This document shows, in pieces, positions 31,302-40,058 of a stretch of 60,066 bases of DNA. Position 1 is the stretch's first letter. Each line of letters begins with the position of its first letter. Made by a program: the position numbers and the translations under genes. Source of the stretch: Paenibacillus chibensis. GTDB taxonomy: Bacteria; Bacillota; Bacilli; Paenibacillales; Paenibacillaceae. The notes below the pieces were generated by a model. It made no database searches and had not been told where the DNA came from. It saw only the letters and a program-made list of their open reading frames with translations. Location of the stretch: contig NZ_BIMK01000043.1 of NCBI RefSeq assembly GCF_004001045.1, positions 1 through 60,066 on the forward strand, read 5' to 3'.

Positions 31302-32072
31302 CTAACGCAGTCCCACCCTAAAACCGGTGCGTGCAAGCAGGACATTCGGCGGCAGTGTATAATCGGCGTTCACGTCGACGTCGTGGGACATATGGGTATA
31401 GACCGCTTTGACCGGGCTCACCTCGGCGAGCAGTTCTGCCGCCTCCTGCATGTCATACACGGAGCGCGACGAATATTCGGCGGTTTCGTGGTAAAAGCTT
31501 GTGCCGAGCACCAGCAGATCGAGGTCATGCAGCGGCTTCTTCTCCTCCTCGTTCAAACCGATGGAATCGGAACAATAAACCCAGCGGAAGCCGTTCTTCT
31601 CCAGGCGGTAAGCATAGGAGTACCCGTTGGCTCCATGGCACACCTTCCAGCCGTGAATTTTCCAGCCTCCCAGCTCGATTCCCGCATCGACCGCGATCGT
31701 CTTCATATGCTTCGCAAGCCAGGGAAACTGTTTCAGGATCGTATCGATGACTTCCTGCGGTGCGTACAGCTCTCCTTTTCGCCCAAGCCAGCGGCAGGCA
31801 TCCGCCCATTCGGGCAGTCCGCCGATATGATCAAAATGGGCATGCGTGACCAGTATTTTTTCAGCAAAACGAAGGCCCTGCATCTCCATCTGGCTGCGCC
31901 AATCCGGGCCGCAGTCGATCAGGAAATCGCCGTCCTGCCCTTGAATCATGACCAACGAACGCAGGCGCCGGTTGCTTCCCGTCATTCTCGCTTCCATGCA
32001 AACTTCGCACTCACAGTAGACCCGGGGCACGCCCATCGCATCGCCGGTTCCCAGGAAAACCAGGGTATCCAT
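31302..32072 (-). CDS. MBL-fold hydrolase, PhnP-like phosphodiesterase
   Basis: The 256-aa enzyme begins with FLGTGDAMGVPRVYCECEVC, the Cys-rich zinc loop and glycine turn of PhnP-type phosphodiesterases. HAHFDHIGG provides the main metal ligands, with DCGPDW before it and the histidine in YTHMSHD near the end. PhnP cleaves cyclic phosphoribosyl phosphate; relatives act on other cyclic or nucleotide phosphodiesters, so the substrate is uncertain. GAGGAG lies 8 nt before the ATG. It is 29 nt upstream of the AraC gene, probably cotranscribed. Confidence 0.85.
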   Translation of the reverse strand: MDTLVFLGTGDAMGVPRVYCECEVCMEARMTGSNRRLRSLVMIQGQDGDFLIDCGPDWRSQMEMQGLRFAEKILVTHAHFDHIGGLPEWADACRWLGRKGELYAPQEVIDTILKQFPWLAKHMKTIAVDAGIELGGWKIHGWKVCHGANGYSYAYRLEKNGFRWVYCSDSIGLNEEEKKPLHDLDLLVLGTSFYHETAEYSSRSVYDMQEAAELLAEVSPVKAVYTHMSHDVDVNADYTLPPNVLLARTGFRVGLR

Positions 32073-32262
32073 ACTCTCATCTCCTCATCCGTTCATCACT
32101 TAACTTCTCTGTTGATTTTACCATCGGATCGTTGATGAGTGAAACCCCGCTAAGGGAGGACTATTCGTATTTCCGTCAAATCAACAACTATAAGGATTAT
32201 CACTTCATACCCTAGTAAATGCACCTTTTATTAGGAATCTTCGAGTTGGGATAAATGCAGAC

Positions 32263-32303
32263 AAAAAAAGAAACCCATAGTCCGTTAAAAGGACGGGTTT
32301 CTC
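32263..32303 (-). terminator. terminator of the sulfate operon
   Basis: Minus-strand AGAAACCC-GTCC pairs with GGAC-GGGTTTCT, followed by seven T. Confidence 0.9.
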
Positions 32304-32346
32304 CACTGGTCTGTTAATCTTTTGCTGCTCGCACCTTACCGCTTGG

Positions 32347-33414
32347 TTACAACCCTGCGAGCACCTGGTACCAAACGCCTTTTTTGGAATACAGCGTTTT
32401 GCGCACCTGATCCCAGCCGCCAAGATAGGAAATATCGAACTGTCCCGCCGGTACCTTGAAGCGGCCCGCGTTCGCTTGCAGCACCTCATCATTGACCGGC
32501 CGGAAGCCGTAATCCGCAAAGACCGTTTGCGCCTCGGTTCCCCGGAGATACTCGACAAAAGCCTCGGCAACCTTGCGCGTGCCATGGGCATCGGCATATT
32601 TGTCAACGACCGCTGCGGGATTTTCAATCTTGATGGTGTATTCAGGAATCACGATATCATACTTCTTGCCCTGCTTGATGCGGGCCAGCAGTTCATTCTC
32701 ATAGGTGACCACCACATCGCCCACGCCGTATTCAAAAGCGGCCATCGAAGCTCTTCCGCTTTTATCCAGCGACTCGACGTTGTGATGCACCTTCTCCAAA
32801 AACGCCTTGGCGTAAGCCGGGTCCTTGGCTCCCTGCTTTTCCGACAGCTTCAGGCCCGCGCCATAGATCGCGTTGATATCCCACTGCGCTCCGCCTGAGG
32901 TCTGCGGATTCGGATACAGCACCTTGACGCCCGGCTTGGTCAAATCCGCGAAGTCGCGGATGCCCAGCGGATTCCCTTCCCGGGTTCCCAGCACGACGAT
33001 GGAGCGCGTGATCATGCCCTGATCGGGTGCCTCGCGCCACTGCTTGCTGACAAGGCCGGCTTTGACGAGCTTGTCGACGTCTCCTTCCATCGCTAGCAGC
33101 GTCACGTCCGCTTCGAAGCCGCCGATGATCGCCCGGGCCTGGGTGCCGGAGGCTTCGTACGACTCCTGAAATTTGACCGTTTGCCCGGTCTTGGCCTTCC
33201 ATTCCTGCTGAAACTTCGGCAAAATATCGGCCAGCGCGTCTTTGGCGATGCTGTACGCCCCGATAACCAGCGTGACCTCTTTGCTGCCGGAAGCCGCAGC
33301 CGACGCCTCCTTGGCAGGCTCTCCGCCGCAGCCCGTGAGGACAACCGACAGCAGCAGAAGGAAGCTGACCATACTTGCCATATATAAGTTCAACCGGCCT
33401 CGGGATCGTTTCAT
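32347..33414 (-). CDS. sbp: sulfate/thiosulfate-binding lipoprotein
   Basis: The 355-aa protein has a signal peptide with lipobox VLTGCGGE, then the Sbp/CysP binding fold: VTLVIGAYSIAKDAL, QESYEASGTQARAIIGGFEADVT cut short here to its key SGTQ and ADV blocks, and NPQTSGGAQWDINAIYG. It catches sulfate outside the cell for the CysT/CysW/CysA importer. AGGAGG is 8 nt before the ATG. It is the last gene of the operon, 34 nt after cysA; in many genomes the binding protein comes first. Confidence 0.93.
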   Translation of the reverse strand: MKRSRGRLNLYMASMVSFLLLLSVVLTGCGGEPAKEASAAASGSKEVTLVIGAYSIAKDALADILPKFQQEWKAKTGQTVKFQESYEASGTQARAIIGGFEADVTLLAMEGDVDKLVKAGLVSKQWREAPDQGMITRSIVVLGTREGNPLGIRDFADLTKPGVKVLYPNPQTSGGAQWDINAIYGAGLKLSEKQGAKDPAYAKAFLEKVHHNVESLDKSGRASMAAFEYGVGDVVVTYENELLARIKQGKKYDIVIPEYTIKIENPAAVVDKYADAHGTRKVAEAFVEYLRGTEAQTVFADYGFRPVNDEVLQANAGRFKVPAGQFDISYLGGWDQVRKTLYSKKGVWYQVLAGL

Positions 33415-33448
33415 ATGCGCTTCCTCCTGTTAACGAATACTTGAGTCC

Positions 33449-34513
33449 CTATATCATCACCGGCATTGGATCGACCTTCAGCCGGTTTTCCTCCATCCAG
33501 CTTCGTTCATTGTTGAACAGGTACGCCCGGTGCACCAGCACGCGTACCTCCTGTCCCGGCGTCAGCGCCGGCTTCTCCAGCGAACGGTAGGTCATCAGCT
33601 TATGACGCCCGACCTCCACTTCGACCATCCATTCGCTGCCGCGGAAATGCAGCCGATGCACGGTGCCTTCCTCCGTGGCGGACAGCATGCTGAATTCATG
33701 CGCATCGCCCACCTCGATATATTCCGGCCGGATCAAGGCGCGCGTCTCCTGGCCCTCACCGCCTTCTTCGAAGCCCTTCAGCTCGGAGACATCGTCAATC
33801 ATCGTGGATTCGCCGATAAACGAGGCCACGAACGGCGTCTTCGGCTCCTTGTAAATGTCCCAAGGCGTGCCCTTCTGCTCCAGGCGTCCCTGATTCATGA
33901 TCATGATTTCGTCGGCGACCTCGATTGCCTCATCCTGGTCATGGGTGACGAAAATCGAAGTAATGCCCACACGCTCGATCAGTTCGCGCAGCCAGGAGCG
34001 CAGCTCCTGCCTGATTTTGGCGTCGATCGCCGCAAACGGCTCATCGAGCAGCAGCAGCTGCGGCTCCGGCGCAAGCGCCCGTGCAAACGCGACACGCAAC
34101 CGCTGACCGCCGGATAGCTGGTGCGGGTAACGCTTTTCAAAGCCCTTAAGCCCGGTTAGCTCTACCAGCTCCATGACGCGTTCCTTCAAAGCCGGCTTCG
34201 CGACCTTCTTCACCTTGAGCCCGAATGCGATATTATCGTATACGGTCATATGCTTGAACAGCGCGTAGTTCTGAAATACGAAGCCGATCCCGCGTTCCTG
34301 GGGCAGCAGCTGATTGACCAGATCGCCATGGAAACGGATCTCGCCCGCATCCGGCTGCTCCAGTCCCGCAAGCATGCGCAGCACGGAGGTTTTACCGCCT
34401 CCGCTTGGGCCGAGCAGTCCGATCAAATGGCCCTTCGCAATCTCGAAGCTGACGTCCTTGACGGCATGAAAATCGCCAAAATGTTTGTTTAAACCGCGAA
34501 CCTCAATATGCAT
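33449..34513 (-). CDS. cysA: sulfate ABC transporter ATPase CysA
   Basis: The 354-aa ATPase has Walker A GPSGGGKTS, Q-loop VFQNYAL, signature LSGGQRLRVAFARAL, Walker B LLLLDEPFAAID and the H-loop FVTHDQDEA. A C-terminal TOBE-like domain (about 240-350) is typical of CysA/MalK-type importers. The ATG at 34513 comes 2 nt after the cysW stop; AAGGGGAG within the cysW end serves as ribosome binding site. ATP hydrolysis drives sulfate import. Confidence 0.93.
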   Translation of the reverse strand: MHIEVRGLNKHFGDFHAVKDVSFEIAKGHLIGLLGPSGGGKTSVLRMLAGLEQPDAGEIRFHGDLVNQLLPQERGIGFVFQNYALFKHMTVYDNIAFGLKVKKVAKPALKERVMELVELTGLKGFEKRYPHQLSGGQRLRVAFARALAPEPQLLLLDEPFAAIDAKIRQELRSWLRELIERVGITSIFVTHDQDEAIEVADEIMIMNQGRLEQKGTPWDIYKEPKTPFVASFIGESTMIDDVSELKGFEEGGEGQETRALIRPEYIEVGDAHEFSMLSATEEGTVHRLHFRGSEWMVEVEVGRHKLMTYRSLEKPALTPGQEVRVLVHRAYLFNNERSWMEENRLKVDPMPVMI

Positions 34514-34515
34514 TG

Positions 34516-35313
34516 TCAGTGCACTCCCCTTCTTTTTTTCGCCCATTCCATCATCAGCATGAGTCCTATGGAGAACGCCGCGAGTACCAGAGCAGCCCCA
34601 TTCGCCGAAGTGACGTTGAAATTTTCGACATCCTGATAGATCAGCGTCGTTGCGGTTTGGGTCCGGTTAATAATGTTGCCCGACACGACCAGCACCGCGC
34701 CGAATTCGCCGAGCGCGCGAGCGATCGTTAATACCACGCCGTAAATGACCGCCCAGCGGATCGAAGGCCAGGTGACCTTCCAGAACGTCGTCCAGCTATA
34801 CGCCCCGAGCGTGGAAGCCGCCTCCTCCTGCTGGGTGCCGATTTCCTGCAGTACCGGCATCACCTCGCGCACCATCAGCGGAAACGTCACGAACAGCGTC
34901 GCAATCACCATTCCCGGAAACGCATATACGATTTTGAAGCCCATCGAATCAAAAAACGTCCCCGCCGCGCTTCCCGGTCCCAGCAGCAGCACGATCATCA
35001 AGCCGCCGATGACAGGGGATACCGCATAAGGCAGGTCTACAATGCTGTTCAGCAGGCGTCTGATGCCCCGGCTCATCCAGGTGCCGCGCACCAGATAAAC
35101 CGCCGTCATCATGCCAAGCAGCGTATTGAGCAGCGTTACCGTCACCACGACAAGCGCAGTCATCATAAAGGCATGCAGCGCTTCAGGCCGGGACAGGGCT
35201 GACCCCAGTTCGCCGAGGCCGCCGCTGAACGCGGCTATCGTCATTTTGCCAAGCGGGATGATCAGAAGCACGGTAAATACGGCATAGGTTAGCGTGATCC
35301 ACAGCTTGTTCAT
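34516..35313 (-). CDS. cysW: sulfate ABC transporter permease CysW
   Basis: The 265-aa permease has six hydrophobic helices and the conserved EAA loop region with EEAASTLGAYSWTTFWKVTWP, followed by ALGEFGAVLVVSGNI, typical of CysW. The ATG overlaps the cysT stop (ATGA) with GGGGGAG upstream. It pairs with CysT to form the membrane channel. Confidence 0.93.
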   Translation of the reverse strand: MNKLWITLTYAVFTVLLIIPLGKMTIAAFSGGLGELGSALSRPEALHAFMMTALVVVTVTLLNTLLGMMTAVYLVRGTWMSRGIRRLLNSIVDLPYAVSPVIGGLMIVLLLGPGSAAGTFFDSMGFKIVYAFPGMVIATLFVTFPLMVREVMPVLQEIGTQQEEAASTLGAYSWTTFWKVTWPSIRWAVIYGVVLTIARALGEFGAVLVVSGNIINRTQTATTLIYQDVENFNVTSANGAALVLAAFSIGLMLMMEWAKKRRGVH

Positions 35314-36125
35314 TGGCGGCTCCCCCGTGTCTGCACCCAGTTCACAACCCACAGGATGACAAAGGATAGCGTCAACAGCAGCACGGATACCGCCGCCGCC
35401 CCCGCCGTATTATCGCTTTCGACCTGGCCGTATATATAGACGGATGCGACCAGCGTCCGCCCCGGAATATTCCCGGCTACGAGCACCACCGCGCCGAATT
35501 CCGCCAGCGCCCGGGAGAACGCGAGCATCCCCCCGCTGAGAATTCCCGGCAGCATGGACGGAAGCACCACTTGAAAGAACACTTTCGTGCCGGAAGCTCC
35601 GAGCGTCCGCGCCGCTTCTTCCTCGGAGGAATCGATTTCCTCCAGCAGCGGCTGCACCGCACGGATGACGAACGGAAAGGTGACGAACACCATCGCGATC
35701 ACGATCGCCGGCGGATGAAAAACGATATCAAATCCTAAGGCGCCGGCGGCTTTGCCGACCCAACTGACCGGTCCGAGCAGCAGCAGAATCATCAGCCCTC
35801 CGACCGCGGTAGGCAGCGCAAACGGCAAATCCACCAAACTATTCAGCAGCGATCTACCCGGAAACCGGCAGCGCACCAACACCCATCCGATCATCGTTCC
35901 AATGAGTACATTAATGACCGCAGCCGTCAGCGCCAGACGTACGGTCAACAGCACCGCCTTCCACGCGATCGGATCCGTGACGTTCTCGGCGAACAGGCGC
36001 CAGCCTTCCGAGAAGGAATGAACATATACCCCCAGCAGGGGAAGAATCACGAGCAGCAAAAAGTAAAGCAGCAGCGTGCTGCGGAATCCCCAAGTCCAGC
36101 CTTTGTGTCGAAGCAGCGTATTCAT
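35310..36125 (-). CDS. cysT: sulfate ABC transporter permease CysT
   Basis: The 271-aa permease has six hydrophobic helices, the motif DLPFALPTAVGGLM and the EAA loop EEEAARTLGASGTKVFFQVV with ALAEFGAVVLVAGNIPG. The start at 36125 (MNTLLRHK) has GGGAG about 8 nt upstream. It is the first gene of the operon; its promoter lies at 36246-36275. Confidence 0.93.
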   Translation of the reverse strand: MNTLLRHKGWTWGFRSTLLLYFLLLVILPLLGVYVHSFSEGWRLFAENVTDPIAWKAVLLTVRLALTAAVINVLIGTMIGWVLVRCRFPGRSLLNSLVDLPFALPTAVGGLMILLLLGPVSWVGKAAGALGFDIVFHPPAIVIAMVFVTFPFVIRAVQPLLEEIDSSEEEAARTLGASGTKVFFQVVLPSMLPGILSGGMLAFSRALAEFGAVVLVAGNIPGRTLVASVYIYGQVESDNTAGAAAVSVLLLTLSFVILWVVNWVQTRGSRQ

Positions 36126-36194
36126 ACGGTTCTCTCCCTGCCTTCCCGAGTCCAGTCGCAAGCAAATCTATCATTGCCAAATCCGATATTTGCT

Positions 36195-36240
36195 TTTACA
36201 ATTAATTTAATTCCTATTTGTATACTTGGTTTTTACTTAA
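36195..36240 (-). promoter_or_regulatory. possible operator downstream of the cys promoter
   Basis: Just behind the -10 box the minus strand reads GGAATTAAATTAATT, an AT-rich, partly symmetrical stretch recalling the GGAATT half of CymR operators that repress sulfur genes in Bacillales. The full consensus cannot be aligned, so this is only a candidate. Confidence 0.3.
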
Positions 36241-36245
36241 GAGAT

Positions 36246-36275
36246 ACTTTACCAAAAACTGTATGACATCGTCAA
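36246..36275 (-). promoter_or_regulatory. promoter of cysT-cysW-cysA-sbp
   Basis: Minus-strand TTGACG (36270-36275), 18 nt, TAAAGT (36246-36251), about 120 nt upstream of cysT. The stretch from here to the yjbQ gene (36276-36468) shows nothing else clear. Confidence 0.6.
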
Positions 36276-36468
36276 TATGGAAATTCGGGAAAATGAAGCG
36301 AATTATTTTGACATTGCGAAGGAAGCCCGGCATTGGGGTATACATATAAAAGCAAGTCTTTTTCAAGAAAACCGCGTCGACAGACATATGTTCATGGAAT
36401 TTGAAAAAAGGTATGCTTATCACCGAGAATGGTAAAAAACGGATATCGCGAAAGGGGAATTTTGCTTT

Positions 36469-36870
36469 ATGCTGCACACGCTTGATCTGGCCACGACCGG
36501 CCGTGACGAAATGAGGGATATTACGCGGGAGATTTTGGCTCTCGTTCATAAAAGCGGAGTGAAGGAAGGCACGGTGCTGATCTATTGTCCGCACACGACA
36601 GCCGGTATCGCCATAAACGAAAACGCCGATCCGGATGTCAAAAAGGATGTGCTGATGCGGCTGGATGAGGTCTATCCGTGGAAGCATCCCAAATACCGGC
36701 ATGCCGAAGGGAACACGGCTTCCCATTTAAAATCCATCACCTGCGGTCCATCCCAAACGGTCATCATTACCGGAGGCGAGCTGCTGCTGGGACGCTGGCA
36801 GGGCATTTATTTCTGCGAGTTCGACGGTCCCCGGCGCAGACAATATCATGTCAAAATCATGCAGGGATAG
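36469..36870 (+). CDS. yjbQ: YjbQ/UPF0047 family protein
   Basis: The 133-aa protein has the family core CPHTTAGIAINENADPDV and a late block with GEL-LLGRWQ and FDGPR. YjbQ proteins form small metal-binding trimers; a secondary thiamine-phosphate synthase activity has been reported for some. Conserved histidines (PHTT, and HAEGNTASH) may bind the metal. AAAGGGG lies about 12 nt before the ATG. It is monocistronic. Confidence 0.9.
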   Translation: MLHTLDLATTGRDEMRDITREILALVHKSGVKEGTVLIYCPHTTAGIAINENADPDVKKDVLMRLDEVYPWKHPKYRHAEGNTASHLKSITCGPSQTVIITGGELLLGRWQGIYFCEFDGPRRRQYHVKIMQG

Positions 36871-37023
36871 AGACCATCTCTTCAAGACTGCTGGAGAGCT
36901 TGGCAAAACAAATCAGGCGTTGGGGTGTTAGGCAAAACCTGCCTATCCCCTTCACCATCCAAGCGGCATGCTTTTACGCAATACCAATTCAACGCTATAA
37001 AGTGCCTATCTAAATCGAAAAAG

Positions 37024-37608
37024 CTACCTCAGGCATTCGCAGCATATTTTCACATGCGTAATGGCCGCAGGTTTGATTTCCTCAAACGTAACCCGATCCT
37101 GTATGTAGTAGGATATGAAGCCGTGCATCGATAAAAACAGCGTCAGCGGAAGGTTCCGGCAGAACTCCGCGCCATGCTTTTCTTCATTCATGTAACGGCG
37201 CACGATGGATGAAAACAGCTCCAAACAGCGTCCCTGCTCCGTCCTGCAGTAAGAGAGCAGCTCCTCGTCCCGGATCATGAACATAATTTCATACTGGTAC
37301 GGATGATCCAATCCGAATCGGATAAACTCGATCATCAGATGCTCCACCTTGGTCAAATCCTGCATGGGAGAAGCTTTGATGACCTTATTCAGCTGGACCG
37401 CAAGATTATTGAAATCCTCCACGACAATGGCGTAAAATAGCTCCGCCTTTTCCTTGAAATGATAATACAAGGAACCATGACTATAACCCAAATGCTGACC
37501 TATACTGCGCATGGAGATGGCCCTGTAGCCTTTTGTGACGAACAAATGCCTGGCTGCTTCCAGAATCCTCTCCCTGGATAACTCCTGTTCCACTGCTCTT
37601 CTTGCCAT
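37024..37608 (-). CDS. TetR-family regulator
   Basis: The 194-aa protein has an N-terminal helix-turn-helix domain (RERILEAARHLFVTKGYRAI, then SIGQHLGYSHGSLYYHFKEK) of TetR/AcrR type and a helical ligand/dimer domain that I cannot classify. The start at 37608 lies 5 nt after the yigZ stop, so the two genes are one operon and the regulator may also be autoregulated. The target is unknown. Confidence 0.9.
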   Translation of the reverse strand: MARRAVEQELSRERILEAARHLFVTKGYRAISMRSIGQHLGYSHGSLYYHFKEKAELFYAIVVEDFNNLAVQLNKVIKASPMQDLTKVEHLMIEFIRFGLDHPYQYEIMFMIRDEELLSYCRTEQGRCLELFSSIVRRYMNEEKHGAEFCRNLPLTLFLSMHGFISYYIQDRVTFEEIKPAAITHVKICCECLR

Positions 37609-37613
37609 AGACC

Positions 37614-38246
37614 TTATTCCCCTTCAATAAAATAAAGCTGCTCACCCTCCGTAATCAAGGATTGCCCTTGAGTCAGATCCACCATCCACGACATGAACTC
37701 CTGAGTCTCCGTTTCCAGCGGCAGGCATTCCAGCGTCACCTTGTCGGTAAAGCGCGTTTCCCCCATGCGTACCTCCCGGCTGCGGAGCTCGTTCTCAACC
37801 TTACCTAACCATGTATATTCTAATTCTACAAAAATTTGACGATGAAGTATACGGGTAATCGCTTCCCCGGCTTCAATCGCTGCCACGGCGCCATCTGTAT
37901 ACGCACGAATCAGGCCGCCTGCACCCAGCATAATCCCTCCGAAATAACGCGTCACCACGATCGCCACATTTTTGAGACCCTGATTGCGGATGACCTCAAG
38001 TATCGGTTTGCCTGCGGTACCGCTCGGCTCGCCGTCATCGGACTGCTTCTGGATGTCATCACGTTCGCCGATCATATAGGCAAAACAGTTATGCGTCGCG
38101 TTCCAGTGCTTTTTTCGGATGTCTTCGATAAAAGCGTTTGCATCTTCTTCGTTCTCGACCGGCATGATATGGCCGATGAATCTGGATTTTTTAATTACGA
38201 TTTCCTTCTCCCCGCTCTTGCGAACGGTACGATAACGTTCAATCAT
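37614..38246 (-). CDS. yigZ: YigZ/IMPACT family protein
   Basis: The 210-aa protein has the IMPACT core: KKSRFIGHIMPVENEEDA, HNCFAYMIG, DDGEPSGTAGKPILEVI and VVTRYFGGIMLGAGGLIRAY. A C-terminal DUF1949-like part (about 135-205) is complete. The family is linked to translation regulation in eukaryotes; the bacterial role is unclear. GGGAAGGG precedes the ATG. It forms an operon with the TetR gene. Confidence 0.9.
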   Translation of the reverse strand: MIERYRTVRKSGEKEIVIKKSRFIGHIMPVENEEDANAFIEDIRKKHWNATHNCFAYMIGERDDIQKQSDDGEPSGTAGKPILEVIRNQGLKNVAIVVTRYFGGIMLGAGGLIRAYTDGAVAAIEAGEAITRILHRQIFVELEYTWLGKVENELRSREVRMGETRFTDKVTLECLPLETETQEFMSWMVDLTQGQSLITEGEQLYFIEGE

Positions 38247-38347
38247 GGCGCAACCCTTCCCCTGATTGGCAAGAAAGCAGTCCCCCGTTGCAACTGCGAC
38301 CGGTGAACTGCTTCCTTCTGCCTTATGTCTGTTCTTAAGAAGTTGTT

Positions 38348-39703
38348 TTATTCAGAAAGTCTGGCTTCCAGATCAGCCTTTTCCTTTTCATAGCCTGGCT
38401 TGCCAAGCAACGCGAACATATTTTTCTTGTACGCTTCAACGCCCGGCTGGTCGAATGGGTTCACGCCAGACAGATAGCCGCTGATGCCGCAAGCTTTTTC
38501 AAAGAAGTATACCAGATATCCGAAAGAATATGGCGTCAAGTCCGGCACGGTTACGATCAGGTTCGGAACCTGTCCGTCGGTATGTGCCAGCATCGTCCCT
38601 TGGAAAGCCTTCTTGTTGACGAAGTCCATCGTCTTGCCTGCCAGGAAGTTCAGGCCGTCAAGATCATCCGGATCGCTTTCGATCGTGATTTCATGAGGAA
38701 CCTTCTCCACCTGAATCACGGTCTCGAAAATGTTGCGGCTGCCTTCCTGAATGAATTGTCCCATGGAATGCAGATCGGTCGAGAAATCGACGGATGCAGG
38801 ATAAATACCTTTATAGTCCTTGCCTTCGCTTTCGCCGAAGAGCTGCTTCCACCATTCGGATACATAGTGCAGGGAAGGCTCGTAGTTAACGAGAATTTCA
38901 ATCGCTTTGCCCTTGCGGTACAGCGCATTGCGGACAGCCGCATATTGGTAAGCCTGGTTCTCGGCAACGTCCGGGTTGCTGAATTCCTTCGCAGCGTCGG
39001 CTGCGCCTTTCATCATGTCTTCGATGTTGATGCCTGCCGTTGCGATTGGCAACAGGCCTACAGCCGTCAGCACGGAATAACGTCCGCCTACATCGTCCGG
39101 AATCACAAAGGATTCATAGCCTTCTTCGGTCGCCAGCTTCTTCAGGGCGCCTCTTTCTTTATCGGTCGTAGCGTAGATGCGTTTCTTCGCTTCTTCCTTG
39201 CCGTATTTCTTCTCCAGGGCTGCGCGGAAAATGCGGAATGCGATCGCAGGCTCTGTGGTTGTGCCGGATTTGGAGATGACGTTCACGGAGAAGTCCTTGC
39301 CTTCCACCAGATCAAGCAGATGGGTTACATACGTTGAACTGATGTTGTTTCCGGCAAAATAAACTTCAGGCGTTTTACGCTTGTCCTTCGGCAGGGTGTT
39401 ATAGAAGGAATGCGACAGGGCTTCGATGGCCGCGCGTGCGCCAAGGTAGGAACCGCCGATACCGATGACGATCAGAACGTCGGAGTCGCTTTGGATCTTC
39501 GCCGCAGCTTTTTGAATCCGTGCAAACTCTTCCTTGTCGTAAGCCGTTGGCAGGTCGATCCAGCCAAGATAGTCGGAGCCTGTGCCGGTTTGGTTATGCA
39601 GCTGCTCATGAGCCAGCTTGATCGGTGCCGCAAAATAATCCACTTCATGCTGGTTGACGAATTGAAGGGCTTTACTGTAATCGAATTTCAATGGGTTTGA
39701 CAT
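38348..39703 (-). CDS. pgi: glucose-6-phosphate isomerase
   Basis: The 451-aa enzyme interconverts glucose 6-phosphate and fructose 6-phosphate. Motifs: VIGIGGSYLGARAAIEAL, the signature DDVGGRYSVLTAVGLLP, the catalytic Glu region QLFGESEGKD and the C-terminal GVNPFDQPGVEAYK. Length is that of the short Bacillus-type Pgi. AGGAGG is 9 nt before the ATG. No neighbour is cotranscribed. Confidence 0.97.
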   Translation of the reverse strand: MSNPLKFDYSKALQFVNQHEVDYFAAPIKLAHEQLHNQTGTGSDYLGWIDLPTAYDKEEFARIQKAAAKIQSDSDVLIVIGIGGSYLGARAAIEALSHSFYNTLPKDKRKTPEVYFAGNNISSTYVTHLLDLVEGKDFSVNVISKSGTTTEPAIAFRIFRAALEKKYGKEEAKKRIYATTDKERGALKKLATEEGYESFVIPDDVGGRYSVLTAVGLLPIATAGINIEDMMKGAADAAKEFSNPDVAENQAYQYAAVRNALYRKGKAIEILVNYEPSLHYVSEWWKQLFGESEGKDYKGIYPASVDFSTDLHSMGQFIQEGSRNIFETVIQVEKVPHEITIESDPDDLDGLNFLAGKTMDFVNKKAFQGTMLAHTDGQVPNLIVTVPDLTPYSFGYLVYFFEKACGISGYLSGVNPFDQPGVEAYKKNMFALLGKPGYEKEKADLEARLSE

Positions 39704-40058
39704 TTGTCGTTACCTCCTGGTTTCTCTCTACTCTACGCTCCGATAAAACAGCTTTAGAATAGGATACTGTAATTTCTTGCTACTAGCAAGCACGCCTGGA
39801 TTTCTCGAAGCAACCTTCGATGAAGGACAGCGGAAGGCCGCCCGGTTCACTCAAAATATTTTACCCGGCTTACTTTCTCAGAAAACGGATCGATTTCAGC
39901 CGAAGTTTGCTGACCATATCAGATTGCATTTCCCAAGACGTGATACTTTCTGATATCTTAAAAGAAACGAAGCTTCTTATCTTCGGGATTCACACTGCCT
40001 CCGATTAGACAAGAGCGCTGTGAACGATCCTCACTATATTTCAAGAAAAGGTGATCAC
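39704..40058. other. intergenic region between divergent pgi and dehydrogenase genes
   Basis: It must hold both promoters. I see no riboswitch or T-box. An 8-bp inverted repeat ATATCAGA (39916-39923) and TCTGATAT (39949-39956) with a 25-nt spacer could be an operator or structural element. Confidence 0.35.

Noticed and set aside
36126..36468. S-box or T-box leader on the sulfate operon
   Set aside because: No S-box or T-box conserved blocks are found; only a simple promoter is visible.
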